NCBI GenBank assembly: GCA_959599635.1
Contig: CAUGJN010000069.1
Coordinates: 1-9,233, forward strand
From: an uncultured Collinsella sp.
GTDB lineage: Bacteria; Actinomycetota; Coriobacteriia; Coriobacteriales; Coriobacteriaceae
Direction of reading: 5' to 3'
Length of the DNA stretch: 9,233 nucleotides
The notes below the pieces were generated by a model. That model ran no database searches. It was not told the origin of the DNA and saw only the letters and a program-made list of their open reading frames with translations. Shown here one piece after another: positions 5,336 through 9,233 of the stretch. Position 1 is the stretch's first letter. Each line of letters starts with the position of its first letter. Made by a program: the position numbers and the translations under genes.

Positions 5336-6817
5336 CTAGCGCACCCCCTTCAGCGGTCCCTCGACCAACCAAGATCCGGCATCTTCCAACAGCACTTCGC
5401 TGGGGTCGCAGCCCAGCTCGCGCGCCAGGATCGCCACTACACGGCTCTGGCAAAAGCCGCTTTGGCACCGACCCATGCCGGCACGGCAGCGGCGCTTGAC
5501 GCCCTCGACCGAAACCGCACCTGGGCGGCGTCGAATCGCGGCAACAATCTCGGCCACGGACACCGTTTCGCAGCGGCAGACGATCTGTCCCCATGCAGGG
5601 TCGGACTCGATGAGCTCCTCCTTGCGCACAAGTGGCGCACGGTCGAAGTCGTCCGGCGCGCGGCGGACGGGATCCCAGTCGGGCCGCTCGTGCAGGGCAA
5701 CACCGGCATCGCGCAAGATTTGCTCCATGCGCTCGGCGATGGCTGGCGCGCTCGCCACGCCCGGCGACTGAATGCCCGCCGCCTGGAATAGGCCTGGCAC
5801 CACGGCGGACTGCCCAATAAGAAAGTCGTTCGTCCCCTTTATGACCGGACGCCCGCCGGCAAACGCGCGCACCACACGGCGCGTGTCCAGATCGGGCACC
5901 AGCTTGCGCGCACCGCTCAGCAGCGCGTTGACATCGGAAGCGTAGGTCTGCGTGTCGCCGTGCTCGCGCACGGCAGCGGTCGCGGTGATCACGGTGTTAC
6001 CATGTACGGTGCCCGTGACGATAACGCCCTTGGAAACTGGCGTGGGAACGGGGTAGAGCGGCATGAGCGCACGCGGCTCCTTGTCCAGCACTACGATGTT
6101 GCCCTGGCGCCAGACCATCTGGAACTCCTCGGCGCCCGCCATGTGCGAGATATCCGCGGCACCGTTGCCCGCGGCGTTAATCAGGTAACGGCAGCGCACA
6201 TCGCCGGCAGGCGTCACCAGCGTAAAGCGCGCGCGGTCCTTGCTGTCGGCAGCAGCGTCCTCGTCGTGCGAGCTAGCAACCTCAATCGCTTCCACCGGTG
6301 CGGAGCGCATAAACGTTACCCCGTTGGCCACGGCGTTCTCCAGCGCGGCGATGGCAACCTCAAACGGGTCGACAAAACCGGTCGAAGGGCACCACAACGC
6401 GCATGTTGCATCGGCACTGGCGCGCGGCTCTAATTCGTGGATGCGGTCGGGTCCGACGATTGACAGCTCGGGCACCCCGTTGGCCAGGCCATTCTGGCGC
6501 AGCTTTTCCAGATGCGCGCGGTCCTCGTCGTTAAAGCTTAACACCATCGACCCGGTGCGTCGGAACAGGAAGCTCAGCTCCTGCGCCCACGTACCGTACA
6601 ACTCGCAGCCACGGGCGTTGACCTGCGCCTTAACTGTGCCCGGCGCCGGATCGTAGCCGGCGTGCACTAGGCCGCCGTTGGCCTTCGACGCGCCCAGCGC
6701 AATATCGTTAGCCGCCTCGACCACGCAGATGGACAGGTCATAGCGCGCGAGCTGCCGCGCGATGGCGCACCCCGTGATGCCCGCGCCCACGATCGCGATA
6801 TCAAACGTTTCCGTCAC
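5336..6817 (-). CDS. GlpA-like FAD dehydrogenase with C-terminal BFD-type [2Fe-2S] domain
   Basis: This 493-residue flavoprotein is of the DAO/glycerol-3-phosphate dehydrogenase superfamily. GAGITG (11-16) binds FAD, and the GASKANGGLVHAGYD stretch (42-56) and STGFVDPFE (145-153) are typical of this group. AGIQSPGVASAPAI (347-360) closes the FAD site. A BFD-like domain follows: CRC (C414, C416) and GMGRCQSGFC (C451, C456) are the probable [2Fe-2S] ligands; C444 is extra. E. coli GlpA has the same two-domain plan. The start is GTG 6815-6817, with GGGAGG 4 nt upstream, a short spacing. It is the first gene of the operon; a 7-bp-arm palindrome lies 18 bp upstream. Glycerol 3-phosphate is the most likely substrate by family and by analogous three-gene clusters beside glycerol kinase in other anaerobes. 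However, no glpK or glpC is visible here, and other 2-hydroxy acids are possible. Confidence 0.88.
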   Translation of the reverse strand: MTETFDIAIVGAGITGCAIARQLARYDLSICVVEAANDIALGASKANGGLVHAGYDPAPGTVKAQVNARGCELYGTWAQELSFLFRRTGSMVLSFNDEDRAHLEKLRQNGLANGVPELSIVGPDRIHELEPRASADATCALWCPSTGFVDPFEVAIAALENAVANGVTFMRSAPVEAIEVASSHDEDAAADSKDRARFTLVTPAGDVRCRYLINAAGNGAADISHMAGAEEFQMVWRQGNIVVLDKEPRALMPLYPVPTPVSKGVIVTGTVHGNTVITATAAVREHGDTQTYASDVNALLSGARKLVPDLDTRRVVRAFAGGRPVIKGTNDFLIGQSAVVPGLFQAAGIQSPGVASAPAIAERMEQILRDAGVALHERPDWDPVRRAPDDFDRAPLVRKEELIESDPAWGQIVCRCETVSVAEIVAAIRRRPGAVSVEGVKRRCRAGMGRCQSGFCQSRVVAILARELGCDPSEVLLEDAGSWLVEGPLKGVR

Positions 6818-6834
6818 AGTGCCTCCCAGACGAG

Positions 6835-6861
6835 TTGACAGGCTGTCAATAAGACTATCCT
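6835..6861. promoter_or_regulatory. Palindromic operator and possible plus-strand promoter
   Basis: TTGACAG (6835-6841), one base, then CTGTCAA (6843-6849) form a perfect 15-bp palindrome 18 bp upstream of the GTG of the redox operon, a plausible repressor site. On the plus strand TTGACA (6835-6840) is a perfect -35, and TATCCT (6856-6861) is a fair -10, though the 15-bp spacer is short. Such a promoter would read rightward through the repeat array. On the minus strand TTGACA recurs but no good -10 follows, so the operon promoter itself is not resolved. Confidence 0.4.
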
Positions 6862-6986
6862 ACGGTCTGCACACCCCCAGCGCGGCGGCAATGCGGTGAA
6901 CAGCCCCGCAACACCCGCCAACGGCAGAAGAGGGGAGACGCGGCAACGTCGACAACCTCGTCCGCCGACAACTACGGCAACCTTTC

Positions 6987-7203
6987 GTCTCGATCTGTAA
7001 CAGTTAGCTGATGATTTGGGTTCTAGATGTTACAGATCGAGACAAACCTTCCGGCGGATTTTGAATGTCTCGATCTGTAACAGTAAGAGGGGTTTTGGGG
7101 CCCAAGATGTTACAGATCTAGATCGAAGTCGGGGAGGGACCCCTGCGTCTCGACCTGTAACATCTAGACCCGGATTTCGCCTCCACCTGTTACAGATTGA
7201 GAT
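6987..7203. repeat. Array of six 16-bp repeats in alternating orientation (three hairpin units, 80-bp period)
   Basis: Half-sites lie at 6987-7002, 7028-7043, 7067-7082, 7108-7123, 7147-7162 and 7188-7203. Odd ones read GTCTCGATCTGTAACA and even ones its complement. Units 6987-7043, 7067-7123 and 7147-7203 are each 57 bp with exactly 25-nt loops, separated by exactly 23 bp, so the period is 80 bp. Unit 1 is perfect. Unit 2 differs at 7119 and 7123, unit 3 at 7154, 7198 and 7203. The core TGTTACAG is invariant in all six. Loops differ in sequence but share a TCTAGA-like end beside one arm; in unit 3 this end is on the opposite side, so that unit appears inverted. It is not CRISPR: repeats are short and alternately inverted. 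It resembles BIME/REPIN-type arrays or clustered protein-binding sites. It lies in a 485-bp gene-free region (6818-7302). Confidence 0.85.
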
Positions 7204-7243
7204 GTTTGTGTCCGCGCCAGCCCCGCCCCTAGCCGTGGTCCCA

Positions 7244-7249
7244 TATAAA
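7244..7249 (+). promoter_or_regulatory. Possible -10 box for the zinc-ribbon gene
   Basis: TATAAA at 7244-7249 resembles a -10 element 53 bp upstream of the ATG at 7303. No convincing -35 lies 16-18 bp upstream (that stretch is C-rich), so a regulated or read-through promoter is possible. Confidence 0.3.
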
Positions 7250-7302
7250 CAAACCCCGTGGTAAACTTGACCGGACTGTTAATATTCCGAAAGGTACCCG
7301 TA

Positions 7303-7734
7303 ATGTCCAAGTACATCTCCGAGCTCATGTCGCCGCAGCTTATGGGCGTCGTCTATGCCTTCGTTGGCTTTATCATCGCCCTGTATGTGCTGTCGGTCGT
7401 CTATGTGTTCATCGACGCTCGCCGCCGCGGCGCCAGCGCCTACGTGGCATGGGCCATCATCGCCCTCATCCCGTTTGTAGGCCTCATTGCCTACCTGGTC
7501 CTGCGCCCGCACTCCTACGCGTCCGACCGCGAGGAGCAGGAGCTGGACATGGCCCTGCGCGAGCGCCAGCTTGCCCAGTACGGCACCTGCCCGCAGTGCG
7601 GCGCGCCCATCGAGAAGGACTTCGTCGTCTGCCCGGTGTGCGATACCCAGGTTCGCAACGTCTGCCCCAGCTGCCATCGCCCGCTTGATGCGCACTGGAA
7701 GGTCTGCCCCTACTGCCGAACTCGCATCCAGTAA
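7303..7734 (+). CDS. Two-TM membrane protein with double zinc ribbon
   Basis: This is a 143-residue protein. ATG 7303-7305 is preceded by GAAAGG with 8-nt spacing, which favours it over an in-frame GTG at 7258 that has no such site. Two hydrophobic helices, about 14-37 and 46-67, are joined by a short basic turn (DARRRGAS), consistent with a membrane hairpin; the second resembles the N-terminal anchor of PLDc_N-type small membrane proteins. An acidic linker (74-92) leads to two zinc ribbons: C96/C99 with C110/C113, and C121/C124 with C135/C138, all CPxC-type knuckles spaced for zinc binding. Domain architecture is clear, function unknown; possibilities are membrane-tethered regulation or protein interaction. 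It stands alone between the repeat array and thrS, with a hairpin at 7834-7864 downstream. A real gene is likely, given its start signal and motif-rich product. Confidence 0.85.
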   Translation: MSKYISELMSPQLMGVVYAFVGFIIALYVLSVVYVFIDARRRGASAYVAWAIIALIPFVGLIAYLVLRPHSYASDREEQELDMALRERQLAQYGTCPQCGAPIEKDFVVCPVCDTQVRNVCPSCHRPLDAHWKVCPYCRTRIQ

Positions 7735-7833
7735 CGCATCCATCGCCGGGCTGGCCGCAAGCCACGGGCGCCGCGCGTCCCGCGCAAGCCACACGCGCAA
7801 CCCGCCCCACACGATGAAGCATGCGTAGAAAAT

Positions 7834-7864
7834 CGCCCGCCGTGCCATTAAGGTGCGGCGGGCG
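7834..7864 (+). terminator. Hairpin terminator downstream of the zinc-ribbon gene
   Basis: The GC-rich stem has arms 7834-7842 and 7856-7864 perfectly paired (9 bp), extended by two G-U and two G-C pairs to a 5-nt loop (7847-7851). On the plus strand only CTTGT follows, a weak U-tract; on the minus strand TTTT follows. It sits ~100 bp past the gene and abuts the -35 of the thrS promoter, so it probably separates the two transcription units. Confidence 0.5.
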
Positions 7865-7865
7865 C

Positions 7866-7893
7866 TTGTATACCAAGGCAACCTGCCTATAAT
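7866..7893 (+). promoter_or_regulatory. thrS promoter
   Basis: A perfect TATAAT (7888-7893) is preceded at 16 bp by TTGTAT (7866-7871, four of six matches to TTGACA). Transcription would start near 7899-7901, leaving a leader of about 63 nt. No T-box features are visible in that leader. Confidence 0.75.
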
Positions 7894-7936
7894 GATGCAA
7901 GTTAAAACGCCGAGCGCATCGCGCGCACTTGCATCA
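7893..7936. promoter_or_regulatory. 10-bp inverted repeat at the thrS promoter
   Basis: TGATGCAAGT (7893-7902) and ACTTGCATCA (7927-7936) are exact complements 24 nt apart. The left arm overlaps the last base of the -10 and the predicted transcription start, so most of it would not be transcribed. This favours a DNA-binding site over an RNA hairpin. The regulator is unknown. Confidence 0.5.
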
Positions 7937-7962
7937 GGCATCCGAGAGGAGAAAACATACCC

Positions 7963-9233
<1,271 letters not shown>

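Noticed and set aside
4076..5791. Long open frame (571 codons) on the plus strand opposite the redox operon
   Set aside because: It covers two clear flavoenzyme genes in antisense, has Ser/Arg/Thr-rich composition and no recognisable domain.
5336..6817. L-2-hydroxyglutarate oxidase as the identity of the first redox gene
   Set aside because: The N-terminal segment has some resemblance, but the C-terminal BFD-type [2Fe-2S] domain and the operon partners fit a GlpA-type dehydrogenase better. The substrate is left open.
6987..7203. CRISPR array
   Set aside because: Repeats are only 16 bp, alternate in orientation, and the spacers of 23-25 nt are partly related to each other. No cas genes are nearby.
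7016..7264. 82-codon plus-strand frame through the repeat array
   Set aside because: It spans array units and the promoter region of the next gene, has no ribosome site support and no domain.
7735..7848. Minus-strand hydrophobic stretch starting at ATG near 7848
   Set aside because: It starts inside the hairpin loop at 7847-7851 and continues only as antisense of the zinc-ribbon gene. No ribosome site or family match was seen.
7900..7962. T-box riboswitch in the thrS leader
   Set aside because: The leader is about 63 nt, has no terminator/antiterminator and no recognisable T-box sequence.

Overview
The window is GC-rich bacterial chromosome with housekeeping genes at both ends. Base composition, gene style and REP-like intergenic palindromes suggest an actinobacterial gut anaerobe of the Coriobacteriia, probably Collinsella-like. 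That is inferred from general resemblance; no 16S or other decisive marker is present.

Layout. (1) 1-417, + strand: 3' end of valS (valyl-tRNA synthetase). (2) 418-648: a small hairpin, then a ~100-bp nearly continuous palindrome. (3) 649-2007, +: folC. (4) 2008-2358: a gene-free stretch where folC and a minus-strand gene converge, holding at least four different inverted repeats and a minus-strand terminator. (5) 2359-3447, -: M24 metallopeptidase (Xaa-Pro aminopeptidase/dipeptidase type). (6) 3448-3575: more REP-like sequence. (7) 3576-6817, -: a tightly coupled three-gene redox operon, read from 6817 leftwards: a GlpA-like FAD dehydrogenase with a C-terminal BFD-type [2Fe-2S] domain, an FAD/NAD(P) oxidoreductase, and a DUF1667 protein with a CxxCxxxC...C motif. 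(8) 6818-7302: 485 bp without a gene, holding a palindromic promoter/operator candidate, a cluster of CGNCAAC heptamers and a regular array of six 16-bp repeats in alternating orientation. (9) 7303-7734, +: a 143-residue membrane protein with a double zinc ribbon. (10) 7735-7962: a terminator-like hairpin and the thrS promoter. (11) 7963 to the window end, +: thrS (threonyl-tRNA synthetase), truncated by the window and lacking the usual N-terminal TGS domain.

Function. valS and thrS serve translation, and folC makes polyglutamylated folates. The redox operon looks like an anaerobic glycerol-3-phosphate-dehydrogenase-type module: a flavin dehydrogenase passes electrons through FeS centres to a second flavoprotein. 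Its substrate cannot be read from the sequence. The peptidase probably recycles proline peptides.

The strongest unexplained signal is the array at 6987-7203. It has three hairpin units with an exact 80-bp period, each with 16-bp arms, a 25-nt loop and a 23-nt linker. Next are two dispersed elements (2094-2126 and 3542-3577) that share a 13-nt core but have different, internally complementary stems. Third are the TGS-less ThrRS and the stand-alone molybdoenzyme-like cysteine motif in the DUF1667 protein.
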